From: Diphasiastrum complanatum | Lineage: Eukaryota; Streptophyta; Lycopodiopsida; Lycopodiales; Lycopodiaceae | NCBI GenBank assembly: GCA_029204225.1 | Contig: MU833346.1 | Coordinates: forward strand, 1 to 57,580 | DNA: 57,580 nucleotides | Direction: 5' to 3' | Shown: positions 10,585 to 22,462 of the stretch, one piece after another | Layout: every line of letters begins with the position of its first letter | How positions within the stretch are numbered: position 1 is the stretch's first letter | Position numbers and translations under genes: made by a program | The notes under the pieces: generated by a model | Databases searched by the model: none | What the model was told of the DNA's origin: nothing | The model's input: only the letters and a program-made list of their open reading frames with translations

Positions 10585-12731
10585 GTTTGGCTTTATTTTC
10601 ATTGTTCTGGAGCACCTCATGAAGGTGCATGACGGCTTGAGACAGATGGTGGTCTTACAGCCTTGGCGTTAGTGGAGGCACTCACGAGAGCCTAAGGCTC
10701 AGCGATTTGAGAGGATTGTGCTAGCATCTCCTTTTTGGGATGATGCACGGGCCATTGTCATAGCGTTGCAGCCTCTTTACACTATCATGTGCCTTACGGA
10801 TAGAGAGGGCACAACCTTGGGCCTTCTCTATGAGTTCATGGACAAGCTGGGAGAGCAGATTCGCACTTGCACTGCCTTCAGTGCAGAGAGGTTTGTATTA
10901 TCATTTATGCATTATCTCTTATCATGATTGATGAGTGTTTATGTAATATGTAGTATGTAGTTATAAGTATGCACCATGTGACATGTATGATGTATGATTT
11001 TCAAATTTTATAGGGTTGAAGAAATAAGAGAAAAGTGGCAAGCCAGGTGGGAGTGGTTCCATCAGCCTCTACACGCTATGGCTTGCATTCTTCATCCTCT
11101 ATGGAGGAATGAAGATCAGTTCCATGATGCAGAGCTCCGATAGGGATGGCACACATACATTGAGAGGGTCTATCCTGATCATGTCATGCAGGATTCACTC
11201 AGGGTTGATCTCAATGTCTTCAAGTATAAGTCATGACAATTCTCTAACATTTTTTTCAAGTCCTTTGTCTTTCTTGAATCCCAATGAAGTGAAACATTGT
11301 CACACTTGGCACTCACTCATCTCATAGAAGGACAACTGCACCCTATTTCATGGCGGGACAAGTATGGGGGTGATTGTCCTCAATTGCAGAAGCTCGCCAT
11401 ACACATTCTCTCATAGGATTGCACAGCGAGTGCATGTGAGAGGAATTGGAATTTGTTCTCTCTGATTCATACGAAGAGGAGGAATAGGCTCAGTGTTGCA
11501 CAATTAGACAGGTTGATGTATGTGCACGCCGATCTGCGGCTTCTGAAGAAGTTGAAGGGGGCGAGGGAGCCTATGCAGGTAAATTGTAATTTGATAGTTG
11601 CAATTGTGTTTGAACATTGAAATTTGAATCCTTAGAGACATTCTAAATGTGTTGTTCTACTGTCTACATACTACAAGTAAATCCAGATGACATTGATGTG
11701 ACGAAGGTTTCAGACCTACCACCAAGGTCACAGGAGGTGGAGCACGTGTATGCACTACTCCATGATGACGCCATGCAGTTTGCAGGTGAATTTCAAGTTC
11801 CAATTTCAAGCTTTGAAATTTGAATTAGCCCTTGAGCCTTGAGGCTTGGGCCCTTGCAAGTTGGTCCTTGGAAGTTTGAACTTTGGGCTCCATCCCATGT
11901 TCTAAGTAGTAAGTTCTAGCTTTAGAAATTAGAATTGAAACTTGTAATTGTGAATTGTAACCCTTTGCCAATCCCTGCGTGCAGGACCTACCACTTGGGC
12001 TGCTGCACGTCGCAAGACAGGGGGAGAGGCTTCCAGTTCTCGAGCCCACGAGGACGAGGAGCCACTAGAAGACGAAGACGACGCAGAGACCTCGGAAGAT
12101 GAAACCGACAGCGAGGATTCCTTTAGGATGAGAGTGATCCATCTGATGATGTTGATAGCATTGATGAGGATCCTACTCCTGAGCCTGCACGTACGAGGTC
12201 ACAGCTTCCACGGGTGACTAGGAGGAGGCTACGCTAGGCTTTATGACTAGTCTACCTTAGGGGGACTCCGGAGACTGGCCCATTTGTATTTACTATTGAG
12301 TATTTAGTATCCTGGTTAGTTCATAGAAATTAGGAGTTGAATTTGAACTTTGAAGTTTTAAGATTATAAACTTGAGCAGGCTGCAGCGTTATTACCATTT
12401 GGCATTTATGGATGAGTTAAAACTACATATATGATTCAAGACTCAGGTAACAAGTTTACATTTTGGTAATGTTCAAATGTGGAATGTTTCAAGTATCAAT
12501 GTTGAATGTCGAATGTCGAATGGGATTTGTACTCACAGACTACGGTAAGTTGTAAGTTGTAACTCAAGAGTTAATATTTAGAAGTTAGTACTTGCTATTT
12601 AGTATTGTAACTTGTTACTTGTAAGCTATTAAAAGTTAGAACTTAGTACTATAATCTATTACTTGTTAATAGTTAAAAGTTACACAATGCATATTGTATA
12701 CATTGTCATTTTCGTGAAATTCGAATCATTG

Positions 12732-13160
12732 AACATTTGCTAATTTACCACTAACTAACCATGCACATGGTACATTGGAATATGACATATGTAATATGTA
12801 ATATATATGATGTGACATTTAAAAAAAAAACCCTAAAACCGATTCGCCGGTTCGAACCTGGGGAAGCCGATTCTTTCCTGATTCAAACACGGTTCGAAAA
12901 GGTGATTCGAAAGGTACCCTCAAACATTGCATTGAACATTTGCTAAACATTTGCTAATTTACCACTAACTAACCATGTACATGGTACATTGGAATATGAC
13001 ATATGTAATATGTAATATGTATGATGTGACATTAATGTTTTAAAAAAAAAACCCTAAAACCGATTCGTCGGTTTGAACTTGGAGAAGCCGATTCTTTCCC
13101 GATTCAAACTCGATTCAAACACGGTTCGAAAAGGCAATTCGAAAGGTACCCTCAAACATT
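12732..13160. repeat. Tandem duplication of the hAT right end (~214 bp x2)
   Basis: Copies 12732-12945 and 12946-13160 share AACATTTGCTAATTTACC, the ATGTAATATGT region, a poly(A)-CCCTAAAACCG block and TTCGAAAGGTACCCTCAAAC. They differ by substitutions and a small indel. Confidence 0.85.
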
Positions 13161-13218
13161 CGGCCAAGGGGATACTGGGTCCCATGAGAGTCCGTTGGAC
13201 TGACCCTTGAAAAGTGAC

Positions 13219-13362
13219 ACATGTCATATGCTCATTGGGACACTTGGTCCAGTACATGAGTGACACTTGTTGGGTGGTCAATGGGCGGGGGCGGGTCAAC
13301 AGGACATGTCATATGCTCATTGGGACACTTGGTCCAAATGTATGAGTGACACATGTCCGATA
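13219..13362. repeat. Tandem duplication, ~85 bp period
   Basis: ACATGTCATATGCTCATTGG followed by GACACTTGGTCCA and ATGAGTGACAC occurs at 13219 and again at 13304. Short GTGACAC/ACATGTC sub-repeats occur within. Confidence 0.85.
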
Positions 13363-14315
<953 letters not shown>

Positions 14316-15051
14316 TGTTGATTTCACATGTGTGGACTGTCCACAACATGTACTTGTGATCTTCTAAGGTGTGTAGATGCACCAAGATCAAGACTAGATT
14401 GAGATTCAAGATCTATCTTTGAATCTATGGCAAAAATACACTACTACATGAATTCAATCACTTCCAACTCTCACTCACACATGTGGGACGTATTCAAAAA
14501 TTATTCTAAGTAAAAACAAGCTGCTCTCCTCGGGTAGAGAGAGAAAAACCATCATGAGCTCTCGGGTAGAGAGAGAAAGCTAGAAATCCAATGACACTCA
14601 AAATCCACACAATCACCAAATCAATTAGATCCAAAATGAGGAGTACAATGATACTAGTAGATCCACAAGCTACCACTATGCTTAACTATGATTGGACCAC
14701 ACTTTGTCACCTCTTAATCCTATTGGACCATTGATCCATGCACCTCTTAATACTGTTGGACTATATTCAAGCACACCTCAAATTCCTATTGGACCTCACA
14801 TGGTTCCACCTCTAAATCCTATTGGACCTCTTAGAATTCATCAAACAAAGGCATTACACTTGTCTACACTCTAATTGGCACGAGTTTAGCCTCTTACTCT
14901 ATTTTGGCTCAATAGTGGCATTACAAGTGAAAATGCATAATTTGCCATCTATGCCAAATTTGTTCCTATCAACATCCCACACCTAGATGCTTGATGTAAA
15001 AAACATAAGACCCCTATATCTAACATAGATAATCTTTTTTAATTCTTCACA
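14316..15051 (-). repeat. Copia 3' LTR
   Basis: Begins TGTTGATTTCACA and ends AATTCTTCACA. It matches 17595-18315 along its length and carries two copies of CTCGGGTAGAGAGAGAAA near 14535 and 14560. Confidence 0.93.
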
Positions 15052-15063
15052 CTCCTCCTAAAA
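15052..15063 (-). promoter_or_regulatory. Polypurine tract of the Copia element
   Basis: The minus strand reads TTTTTTAGGAGGAGTG directly against the 3' LTR, the expected place for plus-strand priming. Confidence 0.7.
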
Positions 15064-15069
15064 AATTAT

Positions 15070-16725
15070 CTATGAAGATTTAGGCATTGATCTTGATATA
15101 ACTCCAAGATTAGATCTATGCTTGAGGGAAGCACTTTTGCTCAAGGGCTTGGTGAGTAGATCTGCAATACAAGAGGATGAGTTGACATGCTCCAAATAGA
15201 TTTCTCCTCCAATAAGCTTTTCCCTCACAAAATGGTGTGCCACTTCTATGTGCTTGCTTCTTGCATGAAATATGGGATTTTTGGCAAGAGCTTGGGCCGA
15301 GATGTTATCACACTTGATCATTGGTAGATCATCTTCCTTGATGCACTTTAGCTCCATTAATAACCTCTTGATCCAAAGCACCTCTTTGGTAGTTGTAGTG
15401 AGTGCTTTGTACTCGGCCTCACATGAAGAGAGAGATATAGTATCTTGCTTTTTGGAAAGCCAAGATATTAGATTGCCACCAAGAAAGATAGTGTATGCAC
15501 TAATAGACTTTCGATCCATCTTGTCACTTGCAAAGTCCGAATCCGAGTAGCCAACAATGGATAGATCTTCACTTTTATAAAGTAGACCATAATATAAGAT
15601 TTCATATGGTAACTTTCCTCCAAGAGCTATATGTGGGAGCCTATTGCAAAGATAATTTGCACAATTAATGGCTTCTCCCCAAAAATCTTTGGGCAAAGAT
15701 GCCTCAATTCTCATAGATTTTGCACATTCACATAGAGATCTATTCTTTCTCTCGGCCACTCCATTTTGAGATGGAGAGTAGGCACAAGAGAACTCTCTTT
15801 GGATGCCTTCAAGCTCACAAAAATCATGAAATTTATTGGAGATATATTCACCACCTCCATCACTTCTAAGAGCTTTAATCTTGATTGAGAATTGCTTCTC
15901 TACATAAGCTTTGAAAATAAGGAAATGATCAAACACCATAGATTTAGAAGCAAGAAGATATATCCAAGTGAATCTTGTGAAATCATCAATGAAAGTAACA
16001 AAACAAGTGGCTCCTCCCTTGCTTGTAGTTGATGAGAAATGCACATCCGAGTGGATTAACTTCAAAGGATGCTTGCTTTTGATAGAAGATCTTGTAAATG
16101 GCTTTTTGTGAGATTTAGCAATAGCACAAGCCTCACAAGGCTTGATCTTCTTGGAGAATGACTTTGGCAAGCCAATAGCTTTGGCTTCTTTGATCATAGA
16201 GAGCATGGATTTGTAGTTCGGATGTCCCAACCTCCTATGCCATAATTCCTCCATAGAGAGCTTGTTCACAAGATCAACATTACAAGCATTCACATACTCA
16301 TTTGGATCTAGTTTATAGATGCCTCCAAATCTAGATCCTAATGCAAGTATCTCATCATTCTTCTCGATAGTGCAAGTATCAACATTGAATTTTACATCAA
16401 GGCCATTATCAAGCAATTGGCCAACACTAATAAGATTCTTAGTAAGCTTAGGTAAATAAAGAACTTTAGAGAGAGAAAGAACTTTAGAGGATGCAAGCTT
16501 GAAGGGAATGTTCTCTATGCCTTCAATAGGACATTCAAAATCATTTGCAGTGTATATTGATTTCTTGACTCCATCATAAGGTGCAATAGAAGAGAAAGAG
16601 GAGCTACACATATGTGAAGAGACAGGAGTAGATGAGAACCTAGAGACCATAAGAGATCCCTCTCCATCACTTGCAATAGTGTCTTCCTTCTCATTCTTGT
16701 GGTTCTTCTTCAAGGCCAAGAACAA
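15070..16725 (-). pseudogene. Copia pol remnant: integrase fused to RNase H, no RT
   Basis: A continuous 551-codon frame. From the N-terminus it holds the post-protease/GAG-pre-integrase region (LWHRRLGHPNYKSM, with CEACAIAKSHKKPF completing an HHCC finger). The integrase core follows, with its three acidic residues in IHSDVHFSS, ALRSDGGGEY and NGVAERKNRS. After LPYEILYYG it jumps in frame to RNase H (SEDLSIVGYSDSDFASDKMD, SSCEAEYKALTT, NPIFHARSKHIEVAHHFVRE, ADLLTKPLS). The whole reverse transcriptase (about 250 residues in relatives) is missing without breaking the frame. There is no ATG at the frame's left limit because the upstream gag/protease deletion removed the natural start. Confidence 0.9.
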
Positions 16726-16894
16726 TGTTCATCACGTCTTGAAGGATCAAGATGGACTCCATCCTCATTTTCCACATTGAATAGTTTGAAGTGGACAATC
16801 TTTCACTTGGTTCCAACAAGGATGAACCCATTGAAGACATTTGAAGTGAAAAAAACTCAAATGATGAACAATAAATGTTGCTACACACTCTCAA
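16716..16894 (-). pseudogene. Copia gag N-terminal remnant
   Basis: Reads LSTSNYSMWKMRMESILI, the typical start of Copia gag. It ends at a deletion junction near 16720, where the sequence switches to the post-protease frame. The two frames are not continuous across the junction, so no joined polyprotein is predicted. Confidence 0.75.
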
Positions 16895-17581
16895 TAAGAT
16901 CCAATAATAGAGTACTATCTCCTCCTATGAAAGATCTTGCAACTATTTGTGAATTGATTCTCACTAGCTACACAAATCTCTCTAAAACAAGATCTATTTC
17001 ACATCAAATGATGGAGTATGGGCAAAGTTAGGATCAAAAACTCTTAGCATGTGTGAAGTACACTAAGAAATCAAATTTGACTCAAATGATGATATTGCAT
17101 GAAACAAAATGGCTAAGATCTCAAAACAGTGCCTAGATCACATATAGATGAGATTGGTAAGCATACAACTATGATTTTGGATCAACCAAGCAAGCTCTTG
17201 ACCAAACCAAATGTGTCTACCCGGGTCTAGGTGCCCTACCTAACCCTCTTCAAAATCTTATAACTTTTGATTGGCTCAACCAAATGGAATGAAACTGATT
17301 GCATCATAAACTAGACAAAAATAGCTTTGAAACAAGCTATGAAACAAGATAAATGGATCAAGCATGAGAGAGAACTTCCAAACTGAAATTGGATGTTCCT
17401 CACACGTGTCTGAGCACATGATTCCGTACAGTACTAGGTCAGACCCAATCAATGTCCTTTTGATCTCTTTTGATCCAAAATTGAACAAGATAGCTAGGAA
17501 AATGGACCTTGACAATTTCTAGCTCAAGATTGATGAATAGTTTTCACTTAAATGGATCAAAATTCATTGTAACCTTAGGTA
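16895..17581 (-). other. Copia untranslated leader
   Basis: About 690 bp between the primer-binding site and the gag start. No convincing frame and no domain. Repeated TAGATCAA/GATCAA words are the only notable texture. Confidence 0.6.
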
Positions 17582-17594
17582 GGCTCTGATACCA
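17582..17594 (-). promoter_or_regulatory. Primer-binding site, tRNA-iMet type
   Basis: The minus strand reads TGGTATCAGAGCC, directly abutting the 5' LTR at 17595. This is the standard Copia site complementary to the 3' end of initiator methionine tRNA. Confidence 0.92.
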
Positions 17595-18315
17595 TGTTGA
17601 TTTCACACGTGTGGACTGTCCACAACATGTACTTGTGATCTTCTAAGGTGTGTAGATACACCAAGATCAAGACTAGATTGATATTCAAGATCTATCTTTG
17701 AATCTACGGCAAAAACACACTACTACATGCATTCAATCACTTCCAACTCTCACTCACACATGTGGGAAGTATTCAAAAATTATTCCAAGTAAAAATAAGC
17801 TGCTCTCCTCGGGTAGAGAGAGAAAAACCATCATGAGCTCTCGGGTAGAGAGAGAAAGCTAGAAATCCAATGACACTCAAAATCCACACAATCACCAAAT
17901 CAATTAGATCCAAAATGAGGAGTACAATGATATTGTAGATCCACGAGCTACCACTATGCTTAACTATGATTGGACCACACTTTGTCACCTCTTAATCCTA
18001 TTGGACCATTGATCCATGCACCTCTTAATTCTATTGGAATATATTCAAGCACACCTCAAATTCCTACTGGACCTCACATGGTTCCACCTCTAAATCCTAT
18101 TGGACCTCTTAGAATTCATCAAACAAACACTTGTCTACACTCTAATTGGCACGAGTTTAGCCTCTTACTCTATTTTGGCTCAATAGTGGCATTACAAGTG
18201 GAAATTCATAATTTGCCATCTATGCCAAATTTGTTCCTATCAACATCCTACACCTAGATACTTGATGTAAAAAACATAAAACTCTAACATAGATAATCTT
18301 TTTCAATTCTTCACA
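17595..18315 (-). repeat. Copia 5' LTR
   Basis: Partner of 14316-15051, with the same terminal sequences. Two CTCGGGTAGAGAGAGAAA motifs occur near 17807 and 17841. A 10-bp segment (CCCCTATATC region) of the other LTR is missing near 18281. Confidence 0.93.
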
Positions 18316-19138
18316 ATGGCACTCACAGTTCAAAAGCTTGGGATATGGGAATACTCTTGAGATAATTGTTTTCGAGCTTGTAAACTGTGTATCCCCCCAA
18401 GAACAAAAAAATGATATGAATTCAATAAAGAAAAATCAAAATTTGCAACATGATTGCATTCGTTGGGATCAACCAAAACAACAAAGGGAGTAACTATGGC
18501 CTGTGTATGATCTTTAAATCACAATGATTTATGTCTAAAATTAAAGTTGTTGTTGTTGTTTCTTTTTTTTTATGGATATCCTCTCTTAATTTGGCAAGTT
18601 TGAAATTGTCTTGTAATGGGCGCATGGATGCACCAGGTAGCGACAAAGATGATTCGGTGGCGGCTTTTTTGCTTTCAGCAGAAGGGATGGACTTATGGCG
18701 ATGTGTAGCCATGGTCTTTGGGCATGACTTAGGTCTAGTGGGCGAAGTCTCAAAAATATTATGAGATCTTTTTTTTTTGGGATGAGGGACGACTACGGTT
18801 TCATCCTCAACATTTTCAGAGGCCAGCTTTGTGACCTGAGCAGTGGTAGAAGCGGGCTTGCGAGGTCCAATAGATACGCCTTTTGAACTCCGTAATGAAT
18901 TTTCATAGTCGTCGTCATCCACGCAACGAGATCTTAATTTCTGACTCGCCTTCCACGTCACACGACATCGTACTAGGCATACCTCATCAACTACGCTTTC
19001 ACCCCCTGCTGCTATTCGAACTGAACTTCCCATTCCCCTCGCCTCTGATGCTTCCCTCTCCTCTGCTCCCATACAAGGATAGTCTGTGACCATTGGGGCT
19101 ATGAGGATATTTTTGAAGAAGAAGAGACTTTGGCACAT
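18316..19138 (-). pseudogene. ParB/sulfiredoxin-like protein, N-terminal and core part
   Basis: The minus-strand frame from 19138 (best ATG about 19073, MGAEERE) to 18494 has a polar, Ser/Lys-rich N-terminus with a basic nuclear-localisation-like stretch (PKKKRSHN) and then LDINHCDLKIIHRP. After a shift near 18495 the next frame reads VVLVDPNECNHVANF and FFVLGGIHSLQARKQL, followed by SQEYSHIPSF, a TGA and TVS. It then continues across the Copia insertion site into the part at 14080-14315. The F-x-x-x-G-G-x-H-S-x-x-A motif resembles the GG-C-H-R-x-x-A core of sulfiredoxin and the G-x-x-R-x-x-A motif of ParB-type domains, and LDI...IHRP would be the preceding strand. Family identity is inferred and the function unknown. 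It lies head to head with the coiled-coil gene at 19049. Confidence 0.5.
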
Positions 19139-20747
19139 ATTCCACGCCTACCACGGACAGTACCATCAGGGTCTCCTGCTGCTGCCACCTCCACGACTGT
19201 CGATTTTGGTGATGCTCTCGGGTTAGTTTCAAGCCTTGGGCAAGTGATCCAGTCTATGCTGGATAAAAAAAAGAAAATGGAACAAAGAATCTATGTTTTA
19301 GGATCCGAAAACACTCTGATCAGCCAAAAAATTGTCCAGCTGAATCAAGAGGTGAAGATAGCCAAGCAACATGAAGAAAAGGTTGAAAGCAAAAAGACAT
19401 TGGCCCAGCAACAAGCTGATCGCTTGAAAACCTACATCAGCTCCCTGCAAAATGCCCTGACAACTGCACATGATCAGGTAGATAAGGCAGTGCAAGATGC
19501 CAAGCAACAGGTGCAGCTGCTGAAGGGGCAATTACAAATGGCCGAACAAGATCGCACACGACTTCAAGGTGAATTGGATGCGACCACCCTTGAGCATGAT
19601 GCATATCTGCAAACACAAATACCCGATCATCCGGTCACACCGACAAATATTGCATATTTGTTCAAGAAAATGGAAACATACAAAGTGGCCCTTCAGGGAT
19701 TCCAAGGCCGCTTTGATAGGTTCAAAGGAACAGCTTCAACCGAGTTGGCAAAGGCAAAAGAGACCATCAATGTCTATGAAAAAACCGCCGCTCAAGTGTT
19801 GGAAGCCAGACCACAAATCCCCGTCTCGGTCATGCTGCAATTCTCCCCTTCGCGCCAAGAGTACAGATGGATACAGGGGTTGATTCGAGCATGGACTAGG
19901 GGGGAGCTCCAGATCTAGCAGATCAACCGCCAACTATACCGGCAGTACAAGCAGGTCCATCCTCATCAAGGACAAGCCATTTATTCAGAAGGCCCATCAG
20001 CGTCGAGGACCAGATCCAGACCTTCTTAAAGCAGCATCCACATGAGTCCTCGCGTGGTGGATGGGTTCTCAAATTTAAGACCTCCGAGATCGAGGCCGAC
20101 AAAGAATTGGACAAAATACCTGCACTGGGAGAGCAGCCGACATGGAGAATCACGATTTTTGAGAAAACTCCAGAATCAATTAAGAGTTACGTCGCCAGCC
20201 CTCGCCAGTTGCTGGTAGACCCTTATTACGTGCCAATGTCGCGAAGACAAAAATGGAAAGATTTGGGACTGGCTATGGATAAAATCGCCATCCATATGTC
20301 CAATTGGCCAATCATCCACCAGCCTTACAATTGGAATATTTCAATGTATTTCCATCGGGCCTTACAGGCATATCAGAGAGAGTATGTCCACTCTCCGGAT
20401 CCAACGGTGCGACAATCGGCAATGTTTGCAAAAGATCTAACTCTGTTGGCGTCAGTGGCAACCAAATGGGACGATTGTCTTCCTACCCTGGCATTTGATC
20501 CAAATAAGCCGATGGCCTCAGAGCAAATCAAAGATCAGCTGCCGATTGCTGGACTGTATTCCCGTGCGGCTATGATGGGAGGCTCTTGGGAATCCCACTT
20601 CACCTCATGGACAACTTCCAAGTGGATTGCCGGAGCCCACCGTTGTTTCCTGCCGCATAGTTTGGATTTCAATACTGCACGTCTTGACTTTATGGAGAAG
20701 GTGCAGTATCATTTAATTAAGATTCGGCGCGAAGCCAATAAAAGTCT
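19049..20747 (+). pseudogene. Unrecognised coiled-coil protein family, locus A
   Basis: The first frame (open from 19049 to 19918, no ATG before the coil) starts DHWGYEDIFEEEETLAHIPR. It then forms a long coiled coil (about 19205-19560: KKMEQRIYVLGSENTLI, QKIVQLNQEVKIAKQHEEK and QQVQLLKGQLQMAEQDR). The second frame (about 19870-20747) has a Pro/Ser linker, FLKQHPHESSRGGWVLKFK, and then a conserved domain: VDPYYVPM (20215), NWPII (20302), KWDDCLPTLAFDPNKPM (20464) and GLYSRAAMM (20551). A TAG early in the linker and the frame change imply an intron or decay. The C-terminus is cut off at about 20747 by a Copia fragment. Loci B (45.7-47.6 kb) and C (55.3-57.3 kb) share the layout and motifs. No function is known to me; a structural or gag-like protein of an unknown element is one guess. 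Confidence 0.6.
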
Positions 20748-21838
20748 TCACATTAGGCAAAATGATGGCTACAATTCCAATTCCATGAATAGAATAAGAT
20801 GCATCATCCGCACATTGTACCTTACTTCCATTTTGCACTTTCACTAATTTAGTGAATGCTTCTTTACGAGAAGTCATATGATGAGTAGCACCACTATCAA
20901 TCACCCATTCAATGGGCTGAAAATCAGCAACTTGCAAAACAGAATCTAAATTCCACATAGATGTAGTAGTACTAGAAGAAGCCATATTAGACACAAAAGC
21001 ATAGTCTTGGTTGAAGAGATCACCACTAGCTTCAAGCTCTTGCTCCAAAGTAGCAAGTGAAGCACTAGTATCAATTCCTTTACTCTCCTCTTTCGCAAGC
21101 TTCTTCTTACAATCCTTGATGAAGTGCCCATACCTTTTGCAATAATTGCACTTTCCTTTCTTCTTTTGGGTGTTGACATTTTGACTTCCAACGGGCTTTT
21201 GCTCATGCTTGGAAGGAGGATTCCCCTTTCCTTTTGACTTGCCTTTGCCCATTGCCTTTCGTGAAGAAAGCTTGATCTTGCTGAGTGTCACCCACAAAGT
21301 TTTGCCTTGTTTGCTCCTCTTGAAGAAGCAGCCCAACAAGTTCATCAAAGGAGAGTTGTTGTCCCCTAAGAGAGATACTCAGAGATGAAACAAATGGAAG
21401 ATAAGATGAAGGTAATGAGTTGAGAGTAACGGAAACAAATTGAGCATACTCAATTATCTCATCAATATTGAAGAGCTCCTCACGAAGATCCTTGATCTTC
21501 GTCAAGTGATTGGTCACTTGATCTTCTTCTTGCATCTGCAACAAAGAAAGCCAATTTCTAAGATACACCACTCTTGCTGGATTTTTGACTCTATACATAG
21601 TATAAAGAGTATTCCACGCACTTTTAGATGTCTTACAAGACCTAATATGAGGTAATATAGACCTTTTCACAGCAAGAGCAACCATAGAATGTGCGTGTGC
21701 ATCCCTTCTATCCCACTTCTTTTGTTCTTCCGAAGATGTAGAACCAGATCCAATGGTTGCTTGAAAACCATGAAAATAAATATCCACTTGCATAGCATCA
21801 TACACAGGAAGATTCACCAAAACATGTGAGAAAAGCAA
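20748..21838 (-). pseudogene. Copia gag-zinc knuckle-protease fragment
   Basis: The minus-strand frame 21838-21206 has the UBN2-type gag (AVKRSILPHIRSCKTSKSAW, then MQEEDQVTNHLTKIKDLREEL). A one-base shift near 21300 leads to the frame ending at 20748, with the CCHC knuckle CNYCKRYGHFIKDC (about 21155) and the protease motif WVIDSGATHHM (about 20890). It stops abruptly within protease, joined to locus A. No primer-binding site or LTR lies upstream; instead, an integrase C-terminal fragment does. Confidence 0.88.
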
Positions 21839-21859
21839 AATGCGTCACTTTGGCACTTG

Positions 21860-22262
21860 CTTACCCTTCTCATCATAGGTGAGCCTTGAAGGTGTTTGCC
21901 TTTGCCTTGATGTCCTCCTTGGATTTTGACTTGATGAAGGCCCTTCATCATCGCCATCTTAAGTAGGATCCATGTCATCAACATCAAGATTGTTAGATCC
22001 ATTCACAACATCATTACTTAAAGACACTTTTGGAATGTTCCTTTCATCAAAGGTGACATCTCTACGAATAATCACCTTATTGGTAGTAGGAATGTAAACC
22101 TTATAGGCTTTACTCAACTCACTATATCCAACAAATATACCTTTCCTTGAAGATGGATCCTCTTTTGTCCTATCGTCAAGAGTTATATTGACATAGCAAG
22201 TGCATCCAAAAGTTCTAATAAACTTGACACTTGTATCTCAAAGGGTGTTCTTCCATCCAATA
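21860..22262 (-). pseudogene. Copia integrase C-terminal fragment
   Basis: The minus strand reads RTFGCTCYVNITLDDRTKED, GIFVGYSELSKAYKVYIP and NKVIIRRDVTFDERNIP, then a Ser/Arg-rich linker (RRTSRQRQTPSRLTYDEKGK). This is the region between the integrase core and RT in Copia. It sits upstream of gag and downstream of RT, in the wrong order for one intact element. Confidence 0.8.
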
Positions 22263-22462
22263 AAGCACTCCATCTTAAACTCTTTAGACAATGCTATCTT
22301 CACTTCTTGTATACCATCATGATCATTTCCACTAAGAATAATGTCATCTACATACAAAATAGGAATGATGACTTTACCATCATTAAATCTTAAGTACAAA
22401 GAAGGATCATAAGCACTTACAACAAAATTTATAGAGTTTAAGAAAGCATTCAACCTAGAGTA
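22255..22462 (-). pseudogene. Copia reverse-transcriptase fragment
   Basis: The minus strand reads YSRLNAFLNSINFVVSAYDP, SLYLRFNDGKVIIPI and LYVDDIILSGNDHDGIQEVK, with the catalytic YVDD intact, then SKEFKME. It joins an integrase C-terminal fragment on its 3' side and the integrase tail of a different Copia on its 5' side without spacer DNA. Confidence 0.85.

Larger units (their letters stand above)
7332..12237 (+). pseudogene. hAT transposase (BED zinc finger, DUF659, dimerisation domain)
   Basis: Cut-and-paste transposase, recognised by domain order. Exon 1 (ATG 7332) has a BED finger: DPLWDHVTF, WTCKYCGKDYTGG, IKAHLLRLRG. Exon 2 (about 7924-8297) holds the N-terminal helical region and ELEPIRRSWAM. 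The intron 8298-8569 joins ATG TAT GGG to give YGCSIISDGWTDTRKRHI (DUF659, exon to 8764). A GT-AG intron (8765-8916) leads to VVTENAANCVAMGKL and SPCAAHCLNLLFDD. A 1.4 kb insert or intron (9173-10584) follows, then GFIFIVLEHLMKVHDGL. The intron 10891-11013 precedes VEEIREKWQARWEWF. The dimerisation domain reads ASACERNWNLFSLIHTKRRN. An acidic tail ends at TAG 12235. In-frame TAGs at 7966, 11141 and 11414 and a shift near 12122 make it inactive. The usual Asp of the TDNAAN motif is Glu here. Confidence 0.88.
6750..13165 (+). mobile_element. hAT-superfamily transposon (degenerate)
   Basis: A hAT transposase gene occupies 7332-12237. Outside it, both flanks carry TTCGAA/AACCG-rich sequence that pairs in inverted orientation. 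The left side has CCTTTTCGAA and a poly(A) block (6780-6865). The right side has TTCGAAAAGG next to CCCTAAAACCG and a poly(A) block (12815-13160). These look like terminal and subterminal inverted repeats. The right end is duplicated in tandem. I could not fix an exact terminus or an 8-bp target duplication, so the boundaries are approximate. Confidence 0.65.
14316..18315 (-). mobile_element. Non-autonomous Ty1/copia retrotransposon, complete ends
   Basis: Element of 4,000 bp on the minus strand. It has two LTRs of 736 and 721 bp that begin TGTTGATTTC and end TTCTTCACA (plus sense), and a 5-bp target duplication ATGGC at 14311-14315 and 18316-18320. The primer-binding site abuts the right LTR and a purine tract abuts the left LTR. 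The LTRs differ at roughly 3-5% of sites in the part I compared, plus small indels, so the insertion is fairly young. The internal region is only 2.5 kb. It keeps the start of gag, the pre-integrase region, integrase and RNase H. It lacks most of gag, protease and the whole reverse transcriptase. It must therefore have moved using enzymes of a relative. Confidence 0.93.

Noticed and set aside
19130-19918. Myosin- or kinesin-like identity for the coiled coil
   Set aside because: Coiled coils resemble each other by composition. No motor or other diagnostic domain is present.
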